Shown here: one piece after another, positions 1-11,299 of the stretch
How positions within the stretch are numbered: the stretch's first letter is position 1
How the letters are laid out: each line of letters opens with the position of its first letter
Source of the DNA: Dactylorhiza incarnata
Lineage: Eukaryota > Streptophyta > Magnoliopsida > Asparagales > Orchidaceae
Direction of reading: 5' to 3'
NCBI GenBank assembly: GCA_033032865.1
Contig: JAWHQI010000121.1
Location: 5,394,001 to 5,458,000, forward strand
DNA length: 64,000 nt
Position numbers and translations under genes: made by a program
Notes under the pieces: generated by a model
What the model was told of the DNA's origin: nothing
Databases searched by the model: none
What the model saw: only the letters and a program-made list of their open reading frames with translations

Positions 1-1167
1 AAATTTTCCGTAGATCTAGGAGTAAGCAGGAATTGTACAACTTAAGTTATAGCCAACAACCAGAAGCACATGAAACAAAATAGTTTTTATTGAAAATAGC
101 AGAAATCTTCATTACAGAGCGAGGTATACATGGTGAGACATAATTTCGCCAGTACACAAAACCAAAAAGAAAAATACAATGCTGAAGAAAAGATAACTGG
201 CGGTCTGAACACTGAGACCTCCTCACCACACGGCAAGAGAGATCGCCCGGCTAGAAGAGAGACTGCACGAGCTGACCGCCGGTCACTTGAACAACACCAA
301 CTGAACTCCGCTACCTTCCGAACTCAACTGATTCTCCCGAACTCCAGCAACCCACACTGCAAGCCGTGAGATCGCCCGAACACTTTAGAAGAAGAGGTGC
401 CCGCTGCTGTCCGCACAATCCGCAGAAGTTGCACAATGGAATTCAATCAGCAAATTGGGCGGTCACACAAAAGGAGACCGCGAGTTCTAGGTATGAGATT
501 AGCTTACACTTGGTGCGATGATTATGCTGCAACAGCAACTCCTATTTATAGGCGTGGGACCAGATCCAGTCACCACCCTAAGTGATAGAGTCAGCACCCT
601 TGATCGCGCATTCAAGACCGATCTACCCGCGCAATAAGCAGAAGATCGCTCTTCGCTTAGTGAGCTCGCCGGCTTCAACCCAGACCAGGAGATCGCCACT
701 CCTCCAAGAAACCACGCAGTCATGACAACCCGCAGTCATGACGCCCACCACCAGTGTTCGCATACGAGACCTCCTCCAGAGACCGCGAACACTAGTGTCC
801 GCATACGCCAGCAGATCGCCAAGGATCAGCTTATGCGAACACACAGTGGAGACCGCGTGACTAAGAGAACCTTAGTCGGCGTGCACCACCAAGAACACGG
901 ACAGTCACCAGACCGCCCTCCCTGTGCGGTCAACAGCTCAACCCGCATAGTACAAGGATAACAACCTGCCAAGCGGTCACAGGAACCAGACCGCGCGACC
1001 TCACCTCGGCAACCTTGGGAACAGAAGATGACGGTCAGACAGAATAACCAGGAGACTGCGGATAGACCGAAGGTCAGACCGCAGAGGTGATCGCCAGGTC
1101 GCGCGGTCAGACCAGACCGCCCGACAACCCTCCAGACCGCCAACATCACACTTCAACATTTTCAACA
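1..1167 (-). repeat. Right-hand part of an unassigned LTR (GACCGC-rich U3)
   Basis: The segment ends in TTCAACA, a normal LTR terminus, and is followed by a pyrimidine-rich stretch (1175-1192) that reads as a polypurine tract on the minus strand. On the minus strand a TATA box (TATAAATA, 543-550) lies downstream of a region (about 560-1150) crowded with AGACCGC/GCGGTC words, so this looks like U3 plus part of R-U5. No coding frame here is credible. It may be the 3' LTR of element A: A's other LTR begins with the matching inverse TGTTGAA. However, the two visible LTR parts show no overlap, so the assignment is open. Confidence 0.55.
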
Positions 1168-1309
1168 TGGTCTACCTTAAAATTCTCCTCCCTTGGCACA
1201 TATTAAATTGAAAAAGACCGGAAGGCGCCAACCAAGCTCTTAACCTTCACCAGATAACATTGTAGTTCGATTTCCCTTGCCTAAAACTCCCCTCAAATTT
1301 GAGAGGTGA

Positions 1310-3071
1310 CCACTATGGAGTCGGAGTATACTCAGATGTCACGGACTCCTAATTCATTAGTGAGGCGGAGCCCGCTACCACGGCCTCATATTATGTCTTG
1401 TTATTGGTAACCAGGAAGTAAATGATGATTGCCTACTCGATTCTTGCCTTTTGATGAATGATTAGGACAATGCCCCTCAGGGAGTTCTTTCCGGATGCAC
1501 CATCTATGAATATCTCTCAGGCCACCCACTGAGGCACCTCTGCCTTATCCACCTCCACAGTGTAGTCTGCTAGGAAGTACGCTACCACCTGGGCCTTTAT
1601 TGCTAGTCGAGGGACATACGTGACATCAAACTTGCCAAGTTCTATCGATCACTTGGCCAGTCTTCCTGAATGTTCCACTCCCTTCACGATGTTGCGGAGA
1701 GGATGGTCGGTCACTACCCTAATAGAGTTAGCTTAGAAATAAGGTCGGATATTGCGAGCGGAGATGATCAAGGTGAAGACCAATTTCTCCAGGATTGGAT
1801 ACCTCTGCTTTGCCTTCCGTATGACTCTACTCATATAGTAGATTGGGAGTTTCTTCTTTCCCTCCTCGTGGACTAGGACTGAACTCACAGTCATGGCTCC
1901 AATCCGATGTTGAGGAAAAGTCCTCACTCTCCCTAGGTCCTTATAGCAGGGGTGTCTGCGTTAGCTAGGCATTCAAGCCCTGGAAGGCCACCTGAAACTT
2001 TGTCGACCATTCGAATTTCCTATTGTTTCAGAGGGTCTTAAGGAATTAAGGGTGAACACTTTTTCCCGGCCTTGGAGAGAAATCTACTTAATCTTGCCAA
2101 CCAACCCGTCAAACACTGGACCTCCTTCACGTTCCTGCGCGCCTCCATCTCTATGATGGCCTTGACCTTATCCGGGTTCGGCTCTACTCCAACTAAGGTC
2201 AAGAGGTGACCAATGAATTTTTTTTCCCTACTCTGAATACACAATTTGTCGGGTTGAGCCTCATTTTGAACCTTTGGAGAGTCGAGAAAGTTTCCACCAA
2301 GTCTTGAAGATGTTCTCTCATGCTACTTTTCACCATGAGGTCGTCTGCGTATACCTCCAGGTTTCTCCCCTTATGCTCCTGAAAAACCATGTCAATCATT
2401 CTTTGGTACATGGTACCTGCGTTTTTTGTGCCCAAAGGGCATCATCTTATAGCAGTAGCACTCATCATTGGTTATGAAGGACACGTTTTTATATGTCGGG
2501 AGGGTGCATTCAAATTTGGTGATACCCCGAGAAAGTATCCAAAAATCTCATTACAGGAAAATCGATGGCTGAATCCACCAGCGTGTCATTCTGGGGCAAA
2601 GGATAACAGACCTTAGGGAAGCTTTATTAAGAATAGAAAATTTGATAAACATTCTCCATCTCCCATCTCCCTTCTTAACCATTACAACGCTGGATACCTA
2701 GCCTGGGTACTGGGTCTCCGACACAAATCCCGCATCTAGAAGCTTCTTCACCTCCTCCCGGATGGGCTAAGCCAGAGTAGTGGTTATCACCCTCTTCTTT
2801 TGTTACACGAAAGGGATTCCCTAGTCAAAGTTAAGGTTTTGACAGGCAACGTCCACAACAATCCCTGACATATCAGCGGCACTCCCAGTGAAGACGTCCG
2901 CGCTCTACTGGATACAAGACATGATTTTCTCTTTATCCTCTTCCTTCATGTATTTGCTGATATTCACCTTTCTGGGCCTCCCATTCTTGGTCCAGATCTC
3001 CTTCTCCTCCACTTCCTTGGCTGCCTCTAGCCTCACCATCTCCATTATGGCCTAAACCACTTCCTCAGCCT
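1310..3071 (-). pseudogene. Element A reverse transcriptase and RNase H remnant
   Basis: The minus strand encodes, in order, the RT entry segment (an ADVF..SAADMSGI stretch near 2830-2920), the fingers (IREEVKKLLDAGFVSE near 2740), the palm with YADD at about 2340-2351, the connection region (VEPNPDKVKAI, VQCLTGWLARLSRFLS, 2038-2200), the first RNase H (YYMSRV..EKLVFTLIISARNIRPYF, 1733-1930), and a second RNase H-like segment (GRLAK, IELGKFDVTYVPRLAIKAQ, FIDGAS, 1310-1710). These are Ty3/Gypsy polymerase signatures. Several stop codons and at least one frame change break it, for example near 2700 and 2820. An integrase should follow and is absent. Confidence 0.85.
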
Positions 3072-3076
3072 CTTTC

Positions 3077-4167
3077 TGTTGGATTGGTAGGCGCCCTTAG
3101 AGGGGGGGTGAATAAGGGTTTTCAAAAACTTAAGATTATATTTAAAATCTTTTGAAATAATGCGAGATTAAAGTAATATTTTGAATAGCGATCTAAATTG
3201 ATTTACGATGAAAAGAGGATAATAAATAATTTAGATGAATGAAGAACAAAATCAATTTTATTACAAACGTAGAGACATGATTACTATTAATAAAATTGAT
3301 TACAAGAATGGATTTCTATGACGCTAGAAATCGAGGCGAATAGTAAAAGCTCTTTTTCGTTTTCTATACCGACTCGTATCCCCACGAACCGGTTGGCCCT
3401 AGCCTTATCCTCCCCGGATTCGGCCTCAAGCCGCTCTAGCCAATCTATCCCCAGAAAGGCCTCGAGCACCCCCTAAATCTACTCCCTAGAACTAGTCGCC
3501 AATACGAGGCGAATTACCCCCTAAGTCTAACCCAGACCTAGTCGTCAACACGAGGCGAATTAACGAACCGTTTATTAGAATAAAGATGAAATAAAAAGAC
3601 AACAATATTTAAAACTCCCTATAGATGAACTTCTGATGTAGGAGATGAAGATCCGCTGCAGAATCAGCGTTTGTTGAGGCAGACTTCGATTGGAATCAGC
3701 GTGATGGAATTCTCCTTCAGAAGTTGGCAGCGCTTCGCTACGACTTCAAATTTCGGCCAAAGAAGGCCTCTGCAACTCGAGCACTCTCTCCCTCTAAGGT
3801 GTATATGATAGGTATGTCGAAATCAGGAGGAAAGGAGGTCTATTTATAGCCCATGCGCTACCGCCGGCGCTAGCGCTACCGCCGGCGCTAGCCCGGATTA
3901 AGAAACATTCTTCGCGCCAGAATCTCCAATCCGAGGCAACAATTCCATCATGCCTTCTGTGCATTGAGCTAGCGCCAGCGCTATCCACTAGCGCCTGCGC
4001 TAGTGATCAGTTTGGAGTTGATGGCTCAAATTCGGGGGCAACCACCATATGTAAACCTTGAGTCATTTTGACCTGTTATCCTGCACACTTAGATCACACA
4101 AGATTAAATACACACATAGGATTTGTTATTCTCAAACCTAGGAGATGCGGAAGACCGTGTTCCAACA
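3077..4167 (-). repeat. Element T 3' LTR
   Basis: It begins TGTTGGAT and ends TCCAACA. The CTTAGAGGGGG..GTGAATA box at about 3097-3114 is the conserved Sirevirus LTR-end motif. The minus strand has a TATA box (3841-3848), with palindromic blocks at 3850-3895 and 3966-4010 just upstream of it. It is nearly identical to 9629-10719. Confidence 0.95.
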
Positions 4168-4460
4168 AACTCCCCCTTTTGATAATAACAAATCCATTAA
4201 TGATAAATCAGAGCATTAATCTATATAAGCATGAAGAAACATATTTGTGTGTGTGTGAAAAAGGATGACTAAGGATAAATAATGATTATAGCATTTTAGT
4301 ATTGCTCCCCCTAAATACATGCTCCCCCTATGTGAATGCTCTCCTAATATGTAAGCTATCATCTTAATTAATCATGTTGGGTTTTTATTTTGATTGCGGA
4401 TTGTATTTATAGGTCTCCCCCTTTTGTAATTTATCATGTTAATTCTCCCCCTTTGTTATT
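4168..4460 (-). other. Polypurine tract of element T and further PPT-like copies
   Basis: Directly inside the 3' LTR the minus strand reads AAAAGGGGGAGTT (4168-4181), the expected second-strand primer. Similar G-rich tracts recur at about 4304-4312, 4321-4329, 4414-4423 and 4444-4453. Sireviruses are known for multiplied polypurine tracts, so the set supports the family assignment. Confidence 0.8.
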
Positions 4461-7400
4461 AGCAAAAGTGGGTTAGGAGGCACCACAGAAAAGTTTGATA
4501 ATAAGATAAAGCATGATCGAGCTTCTTGGTGAGAAGGAAAAAAGATAAGGAGTTTTAGAGCCACTTGTTAGAATAATTTTTTTATAAAATATATCAGAGT
4601 TTTTAGTTTGAACAAAAGTAATGATTTCCCCTTTATATAAGAGTTTTAAGCATAGAAGGTAATGATTTCCAAATCATCAATCTACCCAGACAATACGTCT
4701 ACACGCTAGCCCCGTACTAAGTGACGGATGGGCATGAGGAGCTGCAAACATGTCGTAGGTTGGGGTGTTAGTCCCATATACAAACACTAGACAAACACTT
4801 AACCTAACACTCTTTCCCCCCAGTGCCTCGCAAGGCCCCACTGGAACCCTCCCCGGTTAAGGACAAGACATGACTAGAGATAAGGTTATCTAATGTCTAC
4901 AACCCTACGCCCCCGCTATGGTGAGAAATGAAGTCATGAATAATAATTATTGGAATCATTTAAGCATTTAAATTTAATGGGAAATTTCATAGCATATGAA
5001 TTTAGAGAATAAAACACACTTAGCTATTCATGAATGAATCAGAGTTTGAGCATTGCGGAAGATTTCGAAAAAGAAACATCATAAAAAGAGTTTAAGTTCA
5101 AAAAGTAGATGTTTTTTAGAGTTTCAAAACAAACTTTATAAAGATAAGAGTTAAAGCATAAAGAAACACCATCCTCAAAAGTAAAATATGATTTGAAATT
5201 CAATAATAAGAAGATGTTTTTAAAGACAATATTTCACTTGTTGGAGGAGTGTTGAACATAAAGATTTATAAAGAAATAAGTCAGAGTTTTAGAATGAAAA
5301 TGATATGCGTGTTAGAGCAACCAATATAAATTTTACCAAGCAAGTCTATCAATTTGTTTTTAGAAAAAATAGATTTAAGACTTGATATAAGCATGAAAGT
5401 GCAAGGTAAAAGTTATATGGTGATGATGCGGAAGATTTGTAGAAATACAGGTAACATCTTATTTTAATCAAGGATAATCCATAAAAAGATATATAAGGTT
5501 AATTTCAAAAAGAAGCTGTTTATGTAAATCTTATTTCAATGAAAAGCTTTTATGGTTGACAAAAAATAACCAAGCATGAAATAATATTATCATAAAGAGA
5601 TTACTACAATGTTATTTCAATTCACAATTTCAAAACAAACCAAATATTGTAGAAAGCATGCTAGGTTATCTAGTGCATTTCATAAATAAAAAGTAGTATA
5701 GAATTAGCATTAGGATCCAATACTCATGAGAAGAAGTGTTATGGAAGATAATGATGTGCACAAAAGTGTATTTTTGAGTAGAGTATACAAGTGTTTTAAT
5801 AAAAAATACAAGTAATATGTAAAGTAAGAGCACAATAAAACACAAATAATTTTACTTCCACACACTTTAATGCACACAAAAAAAATGTACAACAACCAAG
5901 GTGCTTTGCACACACAATGCTCATTAAGACTTATCAGGGTGCAAAGTAGTGCTTGGGGGATCACATATTTTATTGAAATTTTGAGACTAGTGATCCGGTG
6001 TACTTAAGAGTAAGTGGTTTTTATTTTGAAAGAGAGATATGGTTTGCACAAGACACTTTACTATTTTTCCAAGGTGCTCAACCTCACAATGCTCATTAAG
6101 ACTTATCAGGAGGTTCAAGTAGTGCTTGGTGGAGTTCTCTTTGTCATTTATTTTATAATTTTTATTTTGTACAAAGTTCTCCGAATACACTTGTTTTGCA
6201 AACCAATAGAATTTTTAAAACATAACCACTTGTCTTAACTTTTAACACGTGCAAATAAAGGAGTGTAGGTAAGACAGTTGTGCAATTTTAATTTATTGTA
6301 CGAATACAAAACATACACAAGCATTCTTAAATTAAACCATATGTAGACAATGCCAAAAGAGTGAGTGAATATATATCATTATCAAACATAAAACATTTAC
6401 TCATACTTAGAGGCATGCTAAGCATAATTCTACACAACCTTTTAAAATATAATTGATGCACATATTCATAGATATATCAAAGCATGATGAAAACAATGTT
6501 CAAAGTAATTTGAAAGAATAAATTGTAACATTATAGAGGTTCTAAATAATATATCAAATCATGCTTGATATTGACAATAAAGTCCATACAATATTTTTGA
6601 TATTTCAAAGAATAATTTTGATTTAAAAGTTTGAACTTATAAGATTGATCTTGGACTTCCCGAGGACTACCCTGTGAGAGGTTCGCCCGGTACTAGGTGA
6701 TATGATGGAATGATAGCCCAAATCACCCTTTCGCAAGATTAAGTTCAATAATAACCATTTTTGATACTTGTTTTTGTTTTGTATTTTTGTATTTGATTTT
6801 TGCAATAAGATGAACTTTAAGCAAATGGCAAAAACAAGAGTCAAAAGAAAAAAAAACATATTTTTTGTAATTTGGCTTTTATAATTTTGTATTTGATTTT
6901 TCAAAGCTCAATTATAGGCATAGATGCAAAAATGAGTAGTACATATAAAATAATATATTTTTAGAGATTTTTCAGAATTTTAAAAATACAGAAAATCTGA
7001 GACTTGAGCTAGCGCCGGCGTTAGGTACTAGCGCCTGCGTTAGCTCACAGAGAGTGCTTATTTTAATCATATAGCCTAGATTTTCTTCAATTTTGCTTCC
7101 GATTTTTCTTAATTATGTTTGTGCAATGTAAGGCCTATCTAATGAAGTGGAAAGACGAGAAGAAATCGCAAAAAGTTGCGGAAGTTAAAATTTTAGTACA
7201 TGAGTTTCACATTCATTAAAGTTCCATATTCATTAAACCTTAGTTCTTGAGTTTTGCACAACCATTTAAGCTTAATTATTATTGAATATGCAAACAAAGA
7301 AGATATAATTAATGTTATGCCAAAGTTTGATATATGTTTCAATTTATAGACCTAGAATGGAGTGAAGATTCTATTTGATTTTGATCTTATTGATATCTAG

Positions 7401-7915
7401 ATGATTCTAAGGTCTAACCTTGAAATAAACCATACTATACACAATACACCAACCATAGTAAGCAATTATAATATCAATTGTTACATTATATGAATTATGA
7501 TATATAATTTTAGAAATTTTTAGCGAACGATATCAAAATATCATGAAGGTGCGTGTGGCATCAAAATTTAAGGCAATTAATTATGTCTTATGTGTTTTTC
7601 CTTTTAATTTAGATAAATATCTCATAACAAGTTCAGAATTTTATTTATATGGATAGTATAAGATATTTGTAGGCATTGAATATAAGAGAAATAGATAGGT
7701 CATCAAAATAAAATATGACTTTTGAATTTTGAGCAAATTGATTTTATAAACTTATTAAGCTTTTAAGAGATAAGATCATATTTCCAATAACATATATGAT
7801 GATCATGTCATGATAGTTAAAAAAAACAGAAAACAAAAAAATTAAACCACATCATGAAGTAAAAAAATGATATTTCATTTTTAATTGATTTCTACTTCAT
7901 GCAAATGTTGGGATA
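4183..7915 (-). other. Element T internal non-coding region
   Basis: This 3.7-kb AT-rich stretch lies between the gag stop and the polypurine tract. I see no frame resembling protease, integrase, RT or RNase H on either strand; the short open frames are AT-rich noise. It contains the hairpin pair described separately and one further copy of the GCTAGCGCC palindrome block at 7007-7046, which otherwise occurs in the LTRs of this element. Confidence 0.7.
5896..6130. repeat. Two related stem-loops with compensatory stem changes
   Basis: Copy 1 (5896-5957) and copy 2 (6069-6130) share CCAAGGTGCT, a central loop containing CTCATTAAGACTTATCAG, and AGTAGTGCTTGG. The arms between them differ but still pair: CTTTGCAC with GTGCAAAG in copy 1 (5904-5911 and 5939-5946), and AACCTC with GAGGTT in copy 2 (6080-6085 and 6110-6115). 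The stems therefore changed together while the loop stayed the same. Confidence 0.6.
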
Positions 7916-9580
7916 CTAATGAATAAGAGTTTTAGGTATCCAAAGAGGACCGGGAGTGACGGTTCCTTTGGGTACCCAAATACATCGTGTTTTCTTTTGA
8001 GGAGACAAGGATGAATGAACCCTTTTGTTTGACATTAATGCGTCATTCTTAAGTATGGATCTCCATTCATGCCTTGGTTTACTATTGTTTTTGCTCATTA
8101 AATTTCCATTGTGATTTTGCAAAACATTATTTATTGGAAATTTATTTGCATTTAAACTTAAGTTGGGAATTGGTTGATATTTTAAATGATGATGATGATA
8201 ATGTTTTGAAAGTTCATTTACCATCTTTTGTTGTTTATTGTTTGGTTTAAATAGAGATGGATGGATCCTTTCATTTAAGGTTTCATTTTTAATTTTTGGT
8301 CTCCATTCAAATATTGGATTAATATTATTCTTATTTGTCAAATTTCCATGATAATTTTGCAAAATATTCTTTATAGGAAATTTGTTTATTTTTAAGTTTA
8401 CGTTGGGAGAGTGGTTATTTTGTGAATGATGATGATTTGAAATTTCATTTTTAAACATTTGATAATTTTTATTTCCTTTGTTGGGTTTAGATATATTATG
8501 AAAATTCATATTTAACTTGCTTTTGGAATTTGTTTGAGAATTTTTCTTTAAGATTTTCTTAAGCAAGATAATTTTAGTTTCTAATTCATCATTCTTAGTT
8601 TTTAAATCATGTCTAGTTTTATTATAAGCGATTGTGCTATTTTTAAGAGTGGTAGCAATTGATTCAATATGTTTTTCGTATTCATCCCTATATTCATCAA
8701 ATGTTTCATCCATCTCTTGAATTTCAATTTTATATTCTTTACACTTAGCACAATCATTTATTAAAGATAAATTTTCTAAACATAATTTTTCATTTTGTTC
8801 TTTTATAAAAATAATTTCTTTTTCAAGTTCCTTAAGTTGTTCTTTAATATCATTATATTCTACACAAGGTATAATGTTTTCAACTACGGAGTTATGTGTA
8901 GAACTAGATAAATTAGAATTTGATTCTTCATTAAGTTTTGCTTTTAAATTTTTATTTTCTATACGTAAATATTTATTAGCCTTTTTTAATTTCTTAATTT
9001 TGCGATTTGTAGTTTGAAGTACTTGTAATGAAGAAATAGAAGTGCAAAAGATGGGATTAGATTTCTTTACATTGCTTTCAGGAGAGGCACGATTTGAACA
9101 TATTACATCTTTTTGCAACTCCTCTTCCGAAGACAGTACTTCTTCTTCTTTTTCATTTGAGGTGTGCTCCATTGATTCGTCAAGAGAGGAGCTTTCTTGA
9201 AGACTAGTGCACGCTTGCATATTCTCCGGTTCTTGTGATTGTTGCATACCTGTAGAAGGAGAATCATACATTTCTTCAAGAAATCGCCATACTTTATAAG
9301 CACTTGAAAAACAAAATATTAGTTTGAAAATTTCATTGGATAGACCGCAAAATAAATAATGTTTAGCTTTTGCATTTAATTGAAGTTCTTTTTTATTTGA
9401 TTCATTTGCAGGTCTAGCTATTGCTAAATTCCAAACTTCGATGTCTAAGGATTTAATAAATTTTTCAATTAAGATTTTCCATCCTTTATAATTTGTCCCT
9501 TCAAATAAAGGTGGTGCAATTGATTTTTCCTCTTCACAAAAATTTCCCCCACTAAAAGAAGCGAGATCATGAGACGCCAT
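7916..9580 (-). CDS. gag: Element T Gag-like protein, 554 aa, intact
   Basis: This is the only large ORF of element T and it is uninterrupted. Residues about 20-110 (PLFEGTNYKGWK...VWRFLEEMYD) resemble the Copia capsid region (DUF4219/UBN2 type). Residues about 190-355 are lysine- and glutamate-rich with coiled-coil spacing. The C-terminal third holds two diverged tandem copies of about 75 residues (shared core NKFPI.N.LQN..GNL, then EWR) with histidine runs. It ends shortly after IWVPKG, the motif that normally closes Gag just before the protease in Sireviruses. No CCHC zinc knuckle is visible, which is odd for a working capsid. The role is presumably particle assembly and RNA packaging, with enzymes from another element. 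The start is the first ATG, 48 bp after the LTR. Confidence 0.85.
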   Translation of the reverse strand: MASHDLASFSGGNFCEEEKSIAPPLFEGTNYKGWKILIEKFIKSLDIEVWNLAIARPANESNKKELQLNAKAKHYLFCGLSNEIFKLIFCFSSAYKVWRFLEEMYDSPSTGMQQSQEPENMQACTSLQESSSLDESMEHTSNEKEEEVLSSEEELQKDVICSNRASPESNVKKSNPIFCTSISSLQVLQTTNRKIKKLKKANKYLRIENKNLKAKLNEESNSNLSSSTHNSVVENIIPCVEYNDIKEQLKELEKEIIFIKEQNEKLCLENLSLINDCAKCKEYKIEIQEMDETFDEYRDEYEKHIESIATTLKNSTIAYNKTRHDLKTKNDELETKIILLKKILKKNSQTNSKSKLNMNFHNISKPNKGNKNYQMFKNEISNHHHSQNNHSPNVNLKINKFPIKNILQNYHGNLTNKNNINPIFEWRPKIKNETLNERIHPSLFKPNNKQQKMVNELSKHYHHHHLKYQPIPNLSLNANKFPINNVLQNHNGNLMSKNNSKPRHEWRSILKNDALMSNKRVHSSLSPQKKTRCIWVPKGTVTPGPLWIPKTLIH

Positions 9581-9614
9581 TATTCCCGGTTGTTAAGCCG
9601 ATTGGAATAAAACC

Positions 9615-9626
9615 CCTCTGATACCA
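9615..9626 (-). other. Primer-binding site of element T (initiator tRNA-Met)
   Basis: The minus strand reads TGGTATCAGAGG two bases inside the right LTR. This matches the 3' end of plant initiator tRNA-Met at 11 of 12 positions. It fixes the element's orientation. Confidence 0.9.
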
Positions 9627-9628
9627 CT

Positions 9629-10719
9629 TGTTGGATCGGTAGGCGCCCTTAGAGGGGGGGTGAATAAGGGTTTTCAAAAACTTAAGATTATATTTAAAAT
9701 CTTTTGAAATAATGCGAGATTAAAGTAATATTTTGAATAGCGATCTAAATTGATTTACGATGAAAAGAGGATAATAAACAATTTAGATGAATGAAGAACA
9801 AAATCAATTTTATTACAAACATAGAGACATGATTACTATTAATAAAATTGATTACAAGAATGGATTTCTATGACGCTAGAAATCGAGGCGAATAGTAAAA
9901 GCTCTTTTTCGTTTTCTATACCGACTCGCATCCCCACGAACCGGTTGGCCCTAGCCTTATCCTCCCCGGATTCGGCCTCAAGCCGCTCTAGCCAATCTAT
10001 CCCCAGAAAGGCCTCGAGCACCCCCTAGATCTACTCCCTAGACCTAGTCGCCAATACGAGGCGAATTACCCCCTAAGTCTAACCCAGACCTAGTCGCCAA
10101 CATGAGGCGAATTAACGAACCGTTTATTAGAATAAAGATGAAATAAAAAGACAACAATATTTAAAACTCCCTATAGATGAACTTCTGATGTAGGAGACGA
10201 AGATCTGCTGCAGAATCAGCGTTTGTTGAGGCGGACTTCGATTGGAATCAGCGTGATGGAATTCTCCTTCAGAAGTTGGCAGCGCTTCGCTACGACTTCA
10301 AATTTCGGCCAAAGAAGGCCTCTGCAACTCGAGCACTCTCTCCCTCTAAGGTGTATATGATAGGTGTGTCGAAATCAGGAGGAGAGGAGGTCTATTTATA
10401 GCCCACGCGCTACCGCCGGCGCTAGCGCTACCGTCGGCGCTAGCCCGGATTAAGAAACATTCTTCGCGCCAGAATCTCCAATCCGAGGCAACAATTCCAG
10501 CATGCCTTCTGTGCATTGAGCTAGCGCCAGCGCTATCCACTAGCGCCTGCGCTAGTGATCAGTTTGGAGTTGATGGCTCAAATTCGGGGGCAACCACCAT
10601 ATGTAAACCTTGAGTCATTTTGACCTGTTATCCTGCACACTTAGATCACACAAGATTAAATACACACATAGGATTTGTTATTCTCAAACCTAGGAGATGC
10701 GGAAGACCGTGTTCCAACA
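9629..10719 (-). repeat. Element T 5' LTR with promoter
   Basis: It has the same length as the other LTR and begins TGTTGGAT. On the minus strand U3 is at the right end. Palindromic blocks built on TAGCGCC/GGCGCTA occur at 10515-10560 and 10403-10446, and the second runs directly into the TATA box TATAAATA (10393-10400). Followed by target copy CTTTC. Confidence 0.95.
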
Positions 10720-10759
10720 CTTTCTTCCAACTGATGGTGTTGATAACACTAAGATAGCA

Positions 10760-11293
10760 CTATCTCTCCACCATGGGATCACTCCTAATCCTGATTTGCA
10801 TCCCTCCCTGGTTGTACTTCAAGCATTGTTGGTAGGAAGATGGGACGCATTTGTAGACGCAGATGAGGGGTCGGCCAAAGATGACATTGTATCTGCTCGG
10901 AGCGTACACGATGATGAACCTGCAGCACTTCGTCATTCCACCCAGCATCATTGCCAATTCCACTTCCCCTTCCACCTCATTCCTTTCTCCCGAAAATCCA
11001 AAGTGTGGTCTCTTCGTGGAGGTGACCCTCTTCTCTTCCACCTTCATCATTTTGAATGCCTTCTTGAACACCATGTTGATGGAGCTCCCATTGTCCACGT
11101 GGATGCGGGAAATCATATAGTTCTCTATTATGGCTTGGATCACCACTGCATCATGGAAAGGGTTCTCATTTCCAAGTATATTCTCCTCTGAAAAGGAGAT
11201 CTCCCCCATCGTGGGTAAGTTCTGAGAGGTCAAAGCTATACTTCTCTGATACACCGCATGGAGGCTCCCCTTTCGGGTTGCCTCCAACCCCAC
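10760..11293 (-). pseudogene. Element A aspartic protease region
   Basis: The frame holds the retropepsin motif VDNGSS (about residues 66-71, near 11080-11098), a flexible GFSGE segment and YAPSRYNVIFGRPLI, which corresponds to the Tat-type protease C-terminal ALGRPAL-like block. The protease would release capsid and polymerase from the polyprotein. The frame is open, but it is cut from its RT by element T and the flanking gag is broken. Confidence 0.8.
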
Positions 11294-11299
11294 TCCATC

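Larger units (their letters stand above)
3072..10724 (-). mobile_element. Element T: young gag-only Copia (Sirevirus-like) retrotransposon with 5-bp TSD
   Basis: Two equal-length LTRs (3077-4167 and 9629-10719, 1,091 bp each) flank an internal region with a single large ORF. The exact duplication CTTTC occurs at 3072-3076 and 10720-10724. The PBS lies inside the right LTR and the polypurine tract inside the left one, so transcription is on the minus strand. I counted about 16 differences between the LTRs by eye, 14 of them transitions, which indicates a recent insertion. No protease, integrase, RT or RNase H is present in the 7.6 kb, which fits the TR-GAG class of non-autonomous elements. It splits the protease and RT of element A. 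Confidence 0.93.

Noticed and set aside
9615..9626. tRNA gene fragments at LTR borders
   Set aside because: These 12-base matches are primer-binding sites; no cloverleaf surrounds them.
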